64,000 nucleotides of DNA, taken from the NCBI GenBank assembly GCA_001566295.1, contig KQ964249.1, positions 1,364,001 to 1,428,000 of the forward strand, read 5' to 3'. The notes under the pieces were generated by a model. The model saw only the letters and a program-made list of their open reading frames with translations. It did no database searches and was not told where the DNA came from. The position numbers were made by a program, and so were the translations under genes. Position 1 is the stretch's first letter; the number at the start of each line of letters is the position of its first letter. Below, piece after piece: positions 33,995 through 43,887 of this stretch. Source of the stretch: Microdochium bolleyi. Taxonomy: Eukaryota > Ascomycota > Sordariomycetes > Xylariales > Microdochiaceae.

Positions 33995-35212
33995 ATGAGC
34001 GACCGCAGCTCTGTCAACTCGTGGCCCTCGCGGGAGGGCCTCCCGGACAAGTCCAAGAACACCACGAGCACAAACAGCACCGTCAGCGTCGGCAGTCGCT
34101 TCGCCTGGGCCGACGAACCCTTCGCCCTCATCCCGACGCCTGTCACGACCCTCAATGGCAATGTGAGCACTGCCCTGGGCTGGTTCGCCCTCTCCGAGAT
34201 GAAGAAGAAGGAAAAAGCTTGATGGGTTTCGAGACTGACAAAAGTGCCCGCCCAGGTCCACCACCCAGCCGCCCACATGGCCAACGAGTCGGCGCACCTC
34301 TACAACGCCATGCTCCGCGGCCTCAACGCAATCTACCAGCAGGCGCCGTACATCAATACGTCCGCAGCCACCGACGTCGCCGACTTCAACTTCCTCGTCC
34401 ACAGCTGGGCCGCCTGGGTCATCCACCACTTGGAGCTCCGCGCCGCCAACCTCTTCCCGGCCATCGAGGCCGTCCTGCTCAAGCCAGTCGCCGGCCACCG
34501 CCACGACCAGCCCCTCCAGCAGACCAGCGGCGGCCAGCACGCACAGCCGGCCCCGCAGCTCACGGTCGTGTCCGACCTCGTCCACGAGCAGTCCCTCTTC
34601 GTCCCGACCCTCCACAAAGTCCTCGCCACTGCCGAGGCCGCACATCTGCACCCGGAGACCTACAACCCCGCCGAGTTCGTCTCCCTCCTCGTAAGCAGCA
34701 ACCTCGGCGAGGCCATGCAGGCGCACATGTACCGCCAGGTGCACACCGTGTTCCTGGACACCATCTACGCCCTCTCGGGCACCGCCGGGTCCATCGCCGC
34801 GCAGGTGACGGGCGAGCGGCTACTCGCGTGCTGGCAGGCCACCGACGCCGCGAGCAGCCAAGTCATGGACCGCTTCGTGGTCCCGCCCATGATGGTGCGC
34901 TGCCGCGATGTCACGTACGAGTCCGGTCACGACTGGCCCGGCCTCCCCGTGCCGAGCGTCCACGCCATCGCGGACCGGCTGAGCCTGCCCCACAAGGGCG
35001 CGTGGCGGTTCCTGCCGTGCAACGTCTGGGGCCGGCCGATGGAGCTGCACGCGCTCGTCGTCGCGCACCAGCAAGGGGTCGAGATGGATCGGCATGCCGG
35101 ACTGGTGGACGCCAAGGGCAAGGGCAAGGCGCATGCCGCGCCCGATGATCTTGGTGTGCCGCAGTCGGTCATCGACCAGGTCACTGTACAGGAAGAAGCA
35201 TCAGCGCCGTAG
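33995..35212 (+). CDS. Hemerythrin-like (HHE) domain protein with degenerate ligand set
   Basis: Two exons (33995-34162 and 34256-35212) give 374 residues. The intron begins GTGAGC and ends CCCAG; read-through of the donor gives a stop after 20 codons. After an N-terminal segment (RFAWADEPFALIPTP), the helical bundle starts HLYNAMLRGLNAIYQQAP (70-87), a pattern seen in fungal HHE proteins. Later helices carry VIHHLELRAANLFPAIE (111-127), HEQSLF (166-171) and EAMQAHMYRQVH (208-219). Where fungal relatives usually have HNAM, this protein has YNAM (Tyr72), and the HxxxE-type pair of the last helix is HMYRQ. A C-terminal region with a Lys/Gly linker is extra. HHE proteins bind a di-iron centre for oxygen or redox sensing; iron binding here is doubtful. 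Confidence 0.75.
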
Positions 35213-35750
35213 TCAGGCATGTCATCAAGGTCACGAGTGCCAGGGCCAGCCAATGCTCAGCTCGCCTGCCGAGGTGTGATGATAGGATAATGGCGGTTCC
35301 GCCGACTTCAGCTGGGCGTAAAGATGCTTGGTGTTATCTGGTGAGGGGCTGCGCCCTTTAATTGTTTTGAGGATAGAACTGTTTGTTTGTCTCTTCCGAT
35401 ATTGACTGCTCTCAGTCTGGCATGGTGTCATGTACTTCGAAACTTAGACTAAAGCTATAATCTCAAACTCTCCGTCTTGATTTGCTTGATTCACCAAGAG
35501 TATCCCATCGAATTTGGAGAATGTGGCGCATCTTAAGGTATGGATTATTGTTCCGTGAGATAGATCAATCACATCGGCGCAGGCTCTAGGTAGTATTCGC
35601 GTGTGTTGTCATGCGAATACGATTGTCAAACATCCAGAAACTTCCTCGTCAACACGGATCACGAAGCAGACTGCAACGCTTGGGCTCGTCCTCGTGGTAG
35701 GGGGTATGTTTTCTTGTTTTTGCTATTTTTACTCATAACAAGAGCAGAGC
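35213..35750. other. Convergent intergenic region
   Basis: This lies between the 3' ends of the hemerythrin-like (+) and dipeptidase (-) genes. It is more A/T-rich than the flanks. No gene was seen. Confidence 0.5.
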
Positions 35751-37247
35751 CTATACCTGCTGCTCCTCGGCCACGTAGTGCAGGTACGCGCCCAGCAGCT
35801 TGATGCCCTCAATATAGTTGCGCTTGTCGAGCTTCTCGTTGATCGAGTGCGCGCCGTCCGTCGAGCTGCCCATCGGCAGCAGAAGCACGTTCTTGCCCGT
35901 GGCCTGCTCAAAGGTGAGCGTAACAGGGATACTATAGGTTACACAACATTAGTGTCACGTCAAGGCAGAATCACTTTGCACAAAACAAGTCACATACCTG
36001 CCACCTTCTCTGGTGAAGTCGGGCTTGACACCCCACACACGCTCGACGGCCTTGCCGGCTGCGCGGAAGTTCCAGTGGTTTGGGCTGGCAACCCACCACT
36101 TGCCGGTGTGCTGAGCCCACACCTTGAGGGTGTTCTTGCTACCGAGCTTGGCAAAAACGTCCTTGACGTACGAGTAGACAGCCTCGTTGGTCTTGTCGAT
36201 CTCCATGTCCGGGACGGTCCGGATCGAGAACTTGCCGATAACCTTTGCGGGGATGACAGTCTTGGCGCCAGGAGCCGAGTAGGCGCCCTCCACGCCGTGG
36301 ACGGAAAGCGAGGGGTAGCGCCAGCGGGCCATCAGAGTCGATTTCTTGTCCTCGAAAATGGTGGTCTTGGAGCCGAGAGACTCGTGAAGGGTCTCCATGG
36401 TGAAGCTGATGCCGTCGTACAGGGTAGCTTCCTCCTCGGACAGGGCCGCTACCTGCTCCATGATGCCAGGAATCTGGATCTTGCCGTCGGTGTCGACCAG
36501 GCTGCCGAGAACGCGGACAAGATCGGTCATGGGCTCCTGGGTCGTGCCGCCAAAGACACCAGAGTGCAGGTCGGCACCGGGGCCAGAGATCTCGACGCTG
36601 TAGTAGTTGCAGCCGCGGAGGCCGTATGTGAGGCAGGGCTTCTCGGTGCCGAGCCAGTAGTTGTCGCTGATGCAGACGGCCTCGGCGTCCGCAAAGTAGC
36701 CCTTACCTTCCTTCTCGATAAGCTCTTCCAGGCCTTCGGAGCCGTACTCTTCCATGCCCTCGAAGCACATGAGCAAGTTGACGGGGAAGTCGACACCAGC
36801 CTTCTGGTGGGCCTCGATGGCGTTGAGCCAGCCGAGGACAGGGCCCTTGTCGTCGGTGCTTCCGCGGCCGAACATGCGGCCGTCCTCGCCGACGGTCAGG
36901 GTGAAGGGCTCGGTGGCCCAGCCGTCGCTCATCTCGGCCGGCTGGACATCGTAGTGGCCGTAGACGAGGATTGTGCGCTTCGACTTGTCCTCGCCGTAGC
37001 GGGCGAGCACGACAGGGGGCAGGTCGAGCTCCGGCTTGTCCGGCTGCTTGCCGAGCGGGCGAAGCTCTACGGAGGCGCCAAGAGCCTTGAGTTCGTCGGC
37101 AAGGAAGTGGCCCATGCGGACGACATCGGGGCGGCGCTCGGCGTCAGCCGAGATGGAGGGGATGGCAACAGCCTTGGCGAGGCGGTCGATGAAGTGGTCC
37201 GAGAGCTTATCGACCTCGGCGAAGTAGCCGTCGAGCTGGGGCGCCAT
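35751..37247 (-). CDS. dug1: M20 metallopeptidase, cytosolic nonspecific dipeptidase (Dug1/CNDP2 type)
   Basis: Two exons (35998-37247 and 35751-35931) give 476 residues, close to the usual 475-480. The intron interrupts the segment REGGR-SIPVTLTFEQ, which reads through correctly. Metal ligands fit the family: His98 in YGHYDVQP, Asp132 in GSTDDKG, Glu167 in MEEYGSEG, Asp195 in ISDNYWLG and His445 in STDGAHS. The catalytic residues are likely Asp100 and Glu166, and His228 (DLHSGVFGG) lies in the dimerisation lid. It hydrolyses Cys-Gly and other dipeptides, using two Zn or Mn ions, in glutathione and peptide turnover. The frame is open upstream to an ATG at 37553 with Arg/Ser/Thr-rich, acid-poor sequence. 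This could be a mitochondrial isoform, but the MAPQLDGYF start is preferred. Confidence 0.95.
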
Positions 37248-38137
37248 CTTGCGAGCTTGGTGGTCCTTGACGGCGGCCGTCAAGTAGCTTCTCTGCGAGG
37301 AGGGGCAGGAGCGCGGGGTGCTGGTGATGAGTGTGGGTGGTCGGGGACTGGTCAGGGGACTGCGATGTGGTTCCGTGCTCAGCTTGATAGGCTGGGTAGT
37401 TGGCTGGAAGGAGGAGTATGCACAACGGAGAGGGAGGGGAGCAGAAGAGGGCAGCGACGACGAAGAGATTGTCGCAAAGGGACTGCTGCCGCGCGGATGG
37501 CGACCGTGGTGGAGAAGGCACAACGGCACCCTCGTGTGCAGAGTGCGGGGCATCACGGCATCGGCCTACCTGATTCGGGAAGGCACATGCAAAACAACCT
37601 GGAAGGCACAGGAGGAATCAGCACGAGACCAGACCCTGCGTGGACAAGCAGGCTGCGCAGCGTCTGCTTCGGATGCAGAGTGTGCCCGCTCGCTGGGTGG
37701 CCGGCCGGGTGGGTGCTTCTAGGATCGGACGCCGGGCGGTTACCAGCGGTTCCTCCGGCCTGACCGGGATGTGCAAGGCAATACCCCCAATCAAAGCCGA
37801 GACAATGACCGAAGTCTGCTCCCCTCCACGGCTGCGTCCCGCCCGCCTCTTGATGGTGGTCGTCTCACACCTTTGAGCACGCTTCCCGAACGGAAAGAAT
37901 GTCACGAGCTAGCCCACATGCAACCAGAGGAATGCCTTTGAATTGTATGCAGCTCAACTTGGGTATCATTTGCTATGCGTACATGGTCTATAGTACAGTA
38001 TCTGGAAATGATGTCGTCTCCAAAAGGGTCACGTTTGAAACTCCCACGTCCAGCATCTATCGTTTCGTAACCGAAATTGTATATCGCATGGAGGTCCTCA
38101 CCCACTTTGTACGTCTCGACTGTGGCAATCCTGTCCT
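37248..38137. other. Promoter region of the dipeptidase gene and 3' flank of the PPR-like gene
   Basis: About 890 bp separates two minus-strand genes. Bases 37248-37553 form an open frame continuous with the dipeptidase (possible presequence). The rest has no supported gene. Confidence 0.5.
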
Positions 38138-40555
38138 TCATTGTGACTCTACCGTTGGAGGCACAGGCTTCGCCTTCAAAGGTATCTCCACGGTATACGC
38201 ACTGAAGTCTTGCTCCGACACGTCGCCTTTCTCCGTCTCTTTGTTCAACTTGTAAAGGAGAGCGTCCTTGTGATATGCCTCGCGCAGCTTCTGTGGGAGG
38301 CTGTAGACAGGCCTCTGGTCGCCAACGGCCCGCTGGAAGTTCGCTGCTATGTCAAAGAAAGTGACGTTTTTACCCGCAGCAGCTGCGGCTGCCGCGGCCT
38401 CCTCAAGGTCCTTGCCGAACATGATCGGTGACCAGGCCATTCGACTGCGCAGGCGGACACTGCCGAAGTCAGATAGTTCTCGGAAGAACAGGCTGTTGAG
38501 CCTGTTCTGCATTTTCGAGGGGGCGAGCTGTGCCATGGTGGCATACCGCCATATGACGGCCATCATGTTGGGCTTGTTCAACGCCCACGCGATCGAGAAG
38601 AGTATCTGATACGTAATCCTGTCGGCTTTGATCCAGATGTTCTCCTCATACATCCGCTCCATGACATCCAGCCAGGTTGGAATGCTTCGCACGTGCGTGA
38701 GCATGGTGTTGAGCGTGACAACGTCGGGTTTGACCTGGTGCTCTTTGCGCGCGGCCTCCAGCAATTGCTCACATGCGCTGTTCTCTTGGGCACGGCCGAG
38801 CAGCTCCAGCATCTTGTTCATAGTCCAAGTGTCGAGCCATGCTGGTCCATTCTCTGCGCATTGCTGCGCTAGGAATGCACTCATCTGAAATTCGCGAGCC
38901 TCCTGGGGTACCGGCTTCCCAAGGATGCGATCGTTCCTCTCGGTTTCAGCCTCCGGGGTTCTTGTGAACCCGGCCAACTGTGACTCGAGCTCGAGCAACA
39001 CACCATGCCTTGCCATTTCATTGTAAACGGAAGTGGTGAGGCCAAGGCCCTTGCGCCGCATGGCTCTGAGAATCAATAGCTTCCTGGTTCGCATCTGAGT
39101 CATTTCGAGGAATGCGAACCATGCTCTTGCTGGCGGCTTAAAACCCTTCCGGATCATGGTCTTTAGAACACCGGTATATGAGTCGATATCACCTGCCTTC
39201 GAAGCACCAACTAGCAGTATTGTATAGGTGTCTGCGTCTGCTGGTAGATCCTGCCGCTCTATCTGCTTGTATATCCGCTCGTTCGCAGGTCTGAAGCCCG
39301 GTCCTAACTTTTGCAGGTATAGCAAAGCCAGCTTGAGGGCAGACACGGAGATGGCTGACCTCGTCTCTGATGATGTGAACGCTCGGATGAGGAGCGATGT
39401 CACAATCTCTTGGTGACTAGGTCCAGCACCGTATAGTTCCCGGACCTTCTGTGGCGGTACCTCTCCGTGCGTCAGTGCCGCAACGTACTTCTCGAATGAG
39501 TATTTCGTCCAAACGGATGGTGGGACAATCGCGTCCGCTCGCTGATGTAGCTCGTAATGTCTGTGCCTGGGGGCTCGTGTGAAATGGACGTCGTCAAGAA
39601 GAGGAGGGAGGTCAATCACAGCATTCGGCTGCGACTCCGGGGCATGCGTCTCTTCCCGAAGCGTCAGGGTCTCGTCCTCAGTCGCGACCTCGCCAATACC
39701 CAAGAGTCTGACACGAGACGTAGGATCGTCTCCCTTCTCCCAGTCCTTCATCAAGGCCGCTCGGAGCTCGACATGATCCACACGTAGAGCTGTGAGCTCG
39801 CCCACAACCCGTAGCACCTCGAGTAGTGATTGGCGGACAGCCATATCTGATCCAGAGATATTTAAAGCCAGGCTGCTGTTGTCAACACCTTCCTCTAGTT
39901 GTATCACACTCTGATACCTCCTGCTAATTTGCCATATGTTTGTGTCCAGGCCATCGATCAGTCGGTTTCGAGCCTCCACCGCCGCTCTTTTTCCAATGGT
40001 GACCTTGAACTTGAGGAGCCTTTTCGACTTGGGCGTGTTCTGGACCAGCAGGTCAAAGGTCTCTTGCCATGACTGTCTCGTCCCGCCGCTTTGGAGCTTC
40101 TTGAGGTCGTGAAGAGTCTGTGCGTCCACGCTGTTGATGTGTTTGCGTTGGCTTCGTCGCGTCTCTGCTTTGATGGAGTATTCCTGTGCAGGCCTCACAA
40201 AAACACGGAGTGCAGCTTGCCGATCTGGCAGCCGAGCCGGGCGCTCTGCACGCCGCCGTTCCCTCTCAAACACATCCCGCTCGCCCGTCGTCCGTCGCTG
40301 CAGTTGCGTTGTTGGCGGCTCGGTTGCCGTGCGCAGAGGATCTGTTGCTCGTAGCGTCCAGATGGGTTGCGCTTGCGGCCTCCCGCCAGGAGTCGGGTGC
40401 TGCCCACGGGCGGCTCGCGCTGGCCTTTCATACTGCAGAAAGCGATACTGGGTCGTCGGCGGATACTTTTGCCATGACGCGGCACGAGCTCTCAAGACTG
40501 GAGCTCTTCCAGGCTTGAGTAAATGCTGGCGTAGACATGCTACGAAGGCTGTCAT
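38138..40555 (-). CDS. Mitochondrial pentatricopeptide-repeat-like protein
   Basis: One exon gives 805 residues from the ATG at 40555 (MTAFVACLRQHLLKPGR). An upstream in-frame ATG at 40660 adds 35 residues, but the chosen start gives an Arg-rich, acid-free presequence that fits mitochondrial import. The first 200 residues are basic. From about residue 370 onward the chain shows helical pairs with PPR-like patterns: ADTYTILLVGASKAGDIDSY, PDVVTLNTMLTHVRS and ADRITYQILFSIAWALNKP. A block of alanines (AAAAAAAAGK) occurs near the C-terminus. PPR proteins bind organellar RNA for stability, processing or translation; the target is unknown. I do not recognise a named gene. No introns are needed. Confidence 0.8.
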   Translation of the reverse strand: MTAFVACLRQHLLKPGRAPVLRARAASWQKYPPTTQYRFLQYERPARAARGQHPTPGGRPQAQPIWTLRATDPLRTATEPPTTQLQRRTTGERDVFERERRRAERPARLPDRQAALRVFVRPAQEYSIKAETRRSQRKHINSVDAQTLHDLKKLQSGGTRQSWQETFDLLVQNTPKSKRLLKFKVTIGKRAAVEARNRLIDGLDTNIWQISRRYQSVIQLEEGVDNSSLALNISGSDMAVRQSLLEVLRVVGELTALRVDHVELRAALMKDWEKGDDPTSRVRLLGIGEVATEDETLTLREETHAPESQPNAVIDLPPLLDDVHFTRAPRHRHYELHQRADAIVPPSVWTKYSFEKYVAALTHGEVPPQKVRELYGAGPSHQEIVTSLLIRAFTSSETRSAISVSALKLALLYLQKLGPGFRPANERIYKQIERQDLPADADTYTILLVGASKAGDIDSYTGVLKTMIRKGFKPPARAWFAFLEMTQMRTRKLLILRAMRRKGLGLTTSVYNEMARHGVLLELESQLAGFTRTPEAETERNDRILGKPVPQEAREFQMSAFLAQQCAENGPAWLDTWTMNKMLELLGRAQENSACEQLLEAARKEHQVKPDVVTLNTMLTHVRSIPTWLDVMERMYEENIWIKADRITYQILFSIAWALNKPNMMAVIWRYATMAQLAPSKMQNRLNSLFFRELSDFGSVRLRSRMAWSPIMFGKDLEEAAAAAAAAGKNVTFFDIAANFQRAVGDQRPVYSLPQKLREAYHKDALLYKLNKETEKGDVSEQDFSAYTVEIPLKAKPVPPTVESQ

Positions 40556-41110
40556 GCTCGTGCAGGCGGCAGAGACATGGAGAGTGGTCGAGGTCAGGGA
40601 CCCGCCAATGTTTTCTTCGATTGCCAATGCGCAAGGACGACAGCTACGGCCTGGCGCCATATATTGCTGGGACTTATCGATAAGAACACCCCGCCGTGAA
40701 CCCCGAGGTTCCGTTTACTGCCAGCATTGGATTGTCGATTCTGTACCAGCGGGCAACTGATATACTTCTTGGCAGTTTGTCAAGGATACGCATATTGTCC
40801 GGTCCACAAAGACTGCGGAAAATATCATTTCGTGATGAGTTGAGTCACAAGAGATGTGCGATTGTGTAGTGGCATCGCATGCAGATCAGCGTCTTACCAC
40901 TGTGCATTTTATATGGGTCCTGTATGCTCGCCAAACAAGTCGCCCAGGATCTTAAACGTCAATAAATTCATATGCTTTGTCGTTATCGCCTCAACCAAAT
41001 GTAGAGGGAAGTGAAAATCTGTCTTATGCAGCCGACACCATGTTCCGCCACCACTGAATTGCAGACGGGATGCTCTCTGAGAACAAGCCAGAAATACCGT
41101 GAGAAATATT
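40556..41110. other. Intergenic region between PPR-like and PP2C genes
   Basis: About 550 bp holds the promoter of the PPR-like gene and the 3' UTR of the PP2C gene (both minus strand). No further feature was seen. Confidence 0.5.
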
Positions 41111-43073
41111 TTAATCCTTCTTTGTCTCGGCTCCAGTAGTCTCCGTCTTCGTCTCTGCTGGGGTATCTTTAGTGACGGATTCGTTTGCGCCAGCCGCAGT
41201 CTCCTTCTCGTCATTCTTCCTGGTCCCACGGGGCGGTGGAGAGGGGGCGCGGGGAGGGGGCTCATCGCTCCCATCTCCGGACGAACCCGACTTGGAAACC
41301 TGGCTGGCCAGGTCTTTGTCCTCCTCCGAGTTATCAAACATCTCAGTGTCATCTGAGTCGGTCAACACCTCGGTTCCGTCGCCAAGGAAGATGATCCGTC
41401 CCTTGTTGTTCCCGATGCCGAACGGCTTTGACCTGCTCTCGTTGTCCAGGTCGTAGCCACTGTCACTGTCGTCAAAGTTGTGGTGCACGCCAGGACCGCG
41501 GAATTCGGCTGATGGCAGAAGAGAAGCAAGAGTCAGTTTCGGCTCGCTCCATCGCGTGGGCGTCAAGACGTTGGCATACCGTATTCGGGAGGGGCGCATG
41601 GTCCGTCGCCTTTCGCGACTCGGCTGGCAACCTCTTCGTACCACTGTTCCTTGGTCTTGCCCCGCAGGAAGCCAATGACGATCATGGTCATGTTGTCGCA
41701 GCCGACACCGCCAGTCTCCGAGTTCGAGGCCAGGCAGTTGTCCATCATGTTCTCGCAAATCTTGTCCAGATCCTGCTTGGCGGCGATACCTCTCCTAACG
41801 AACTCAACAACAGCTTGCGAAGATTGGCAGTCCCAGATGCCTGAGAGAAGGGTCAGTACAAGATTGTCAGGTGAAACCAGCAGGGCTGCAGCACATACCG
41901 TCACAGGCAACAACCAGGAACTCATCATCGTCGCTCAGCTCGTGCATAACGACATCGGGGTAGGCCGTTACGATCTGTTGCTCGGGGGCCAGCTCGGCGC
42001 TCTTCTTGAATTCGAAGTCGCCGATAGCTCTGGATAGAGCGAGGTTGCCGTTGACACGCCCAAAGTCGACGAAACCACCGGCGGCAGTAATGCGTGCCTT
42101 CTCGCCTAATCAGCGAGCGATAGGCGTTAGCTCGAGGATAACAACAGGTGAGCTCCGCGGCAGACGAACCTTCGTTCTGGGGCTTGTGATCAAACGAGAG
42201 TGGCTTCGCTCTGCCCTTGACACCTAGGACACTTCTCGAATCGCCGGCATTGGCCTAGTGACTTCAGTCAGTACAGACACCAGGGCGAGGCGCGCTCGTG
42301 AGCAAGTGGGGCCGACGCACAATGAAGATCTTCTCGCCGTTGATCAGACCGACGCAGGCAGTGCAGCCAGAGACCTCCTCCTCGTATTTCGGATCTGGAC
42401 CACGGTGATCAGTGACTAGCTGCATGCATGTTGGCGGCTCCAGGCCAGCATGCGGACATCACATACCGCTGAGGATGGCTCTGTCGGTCGCGAGGAAGCA
42501 GTCTTTCAAGGCTTGCTCGTAGTTGCCGGACTTGAACGTGTCCTGCTTCTTGAGAATCTCGAATATGTTTGCGCCAGAGAACTGGGCGACTTTGTCGCCG
42601 CCATGGCCGTCGTACACGCCGAAGAAGGACAGTCGCGAAGGGTGCGTCTTCTTCTCGTCATCGGACTGGGGTGTCAGGAGGTCGAGAACAGCAGTGTGGG
42701 CGTCCTCCATGCTGATGCGCCATCCCTGCATAGCAGAGACGCCATAGATGAGCCGGTCATCCTCGCCCTTCTCGGACGTCTGCGAAGCGGGCACACACGT
42801 AAGTCAGCATGGCCAGGCACGAGAGCAATGCATCGACGCCGACGCGCATCAAGACAATCGAGCAGTCGCGCTGCGTAATAGTGTGAAGGTGGAGCGATGC
42901 GAAGGCAAGCAGCAAATCGCACGACTCGCGCGATGGTTCTTGCAGGAGATGGGCATCGTGGGGCAGCAGCGCGCGAGCACGAGCCGGGCAGCGCGGACAG
43001 GCGGGGTCGTGTGGCGGGCGTGACAGCAACGACATACCTTTTCGACGACGGGCTCGGAAAGGGTTTGGCCCAT
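41111..43073 (-). CDS. PP2C-type Ser/Thr protein phosphatase (Ptc2/Ptc3-like)
   Basis: Seven exons join in phase to 457 residues: 43038-43073, 42467-42779, 42321-42394, 42170-42254, 41899-42105, 41580-41840 and 41111-41508. The first coding exon is only 36 nt and encodes MGQTLSEPVVEK, whose Gly2 fits an N-myristoylation site. PP2C signature motifs are all present: YGVSAMQGWRISMEDAHTAV, FFGVYDGHGGDKVA, ANAGDSRSVLG, LSRAIGDFEFK, FLVVACDGIWDC and VGCDNMTMIVIGF. The metal-binding Asp residues of EDAH, DGHGG, ACDGIWD and GCDNMT are retained. The acidic and Pro-rich tail (about 330-457) is probably regulatory. Ptc2/3 enzymes dephosphorylate MAP kinases and checkpoint kinases. The donor of intron 4 reads GTTCGT, the least canonical in the gene. 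Confidence 0.93.
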
Positions 43074-43887
43074 GGCGAAGGGGGTGAAGGTGGCTGGCGG
43101 GAGAGCGGCTTTGCAGTCGTGGAAGGGGGCGCGGGTGCAAAGAAAGAGGGAGAGGAGAGGAGAGGAGGGGCAGATGATGCCGGGCTTGCAGGCAGGAGAA
43201 GTGGGAGGGCGTGGTTGTCGTGGAGGTGGTGATGTGGTGGTGGCGTGCGAGTTGGTGGGCAATATCCAGGCCCAGACCGGGAAATCAGCAGCGGGCAAGA
43301 ATGCGGGGCCTGGCACTGCAGGGTGGGCAGTCGCGCTTCCGCCGCTGCGCAGCCCCCCAGAGGGCCTGCAAGCGGCTTCCTAATTTTTCATTCGTTGCCT
43401 GGTGGTGCCTCCTGCTGCCGTCACTAATGCCCATTAGTGGCGGATTTGCTTTGTTCAATGACTTATCGCAGACCGCGATACCTGCACCGCGGCGCCGGCC
43501 ACCCTACCAGGCCTGCGAGCGACGCTTCATTTGGCGAGCCCTGTCGCCCGGCTCAGCGAACCCTGGACACTCTGCTGTCTTCCATTGTACGTACAGGCGC
43601 AAGTGGGGGCGGTGGCGTGGTTGATGTCACCACGATGATGGAAAGCGAAAAGTAACAGGCTTTGGCTTCGTCAATCTCGACCCAGAAACATTATATACAT
43701 ATACGCTTATCTAATTGGAAACTGACAGCACAGGCCCCAGGCAGAGACTGGGCTTCAACGCGAGACCGCGCTTGTAATCCACCAAGCGCAACGATAATGA
43801 AATGAAACAAGCGTGTGGTGTATCATCTACCAGCAGCTCTGAAGCATCGCTCAAGCCATGTACGCACACACCAACGGACACGCAGCC
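43074..43887. other. PP2C promoter and 3' flank of the Axl2-like gene
   Basis: About 810 bp between two minus-strand genes. The stretch 43140-43215 is G/A-rich on the + strand, hence a pyrimidine-rich leader for the PP2C gene. An AT-rich patch (ATTATATACATATACG) lies near 43690-43706 on the 3' side. No gene was seen. Confidence 0.5.

Noticed and set aside
34163..34222. Read-through of the hemerythrin-like intron to give a 76-residue protein
   Set aside because: The good donor and acceptor join exon 1 in phase to a long frame that continues the family pattern, so the short form is unlikely to be the main product.
36397..37763. Long + strand frame (661 codons) opposite the dipeptidase gene
   Set aside because: It is the antisense shadow of the M20 peptidase; its composition mirrors the complementary codons and it has no family motif.
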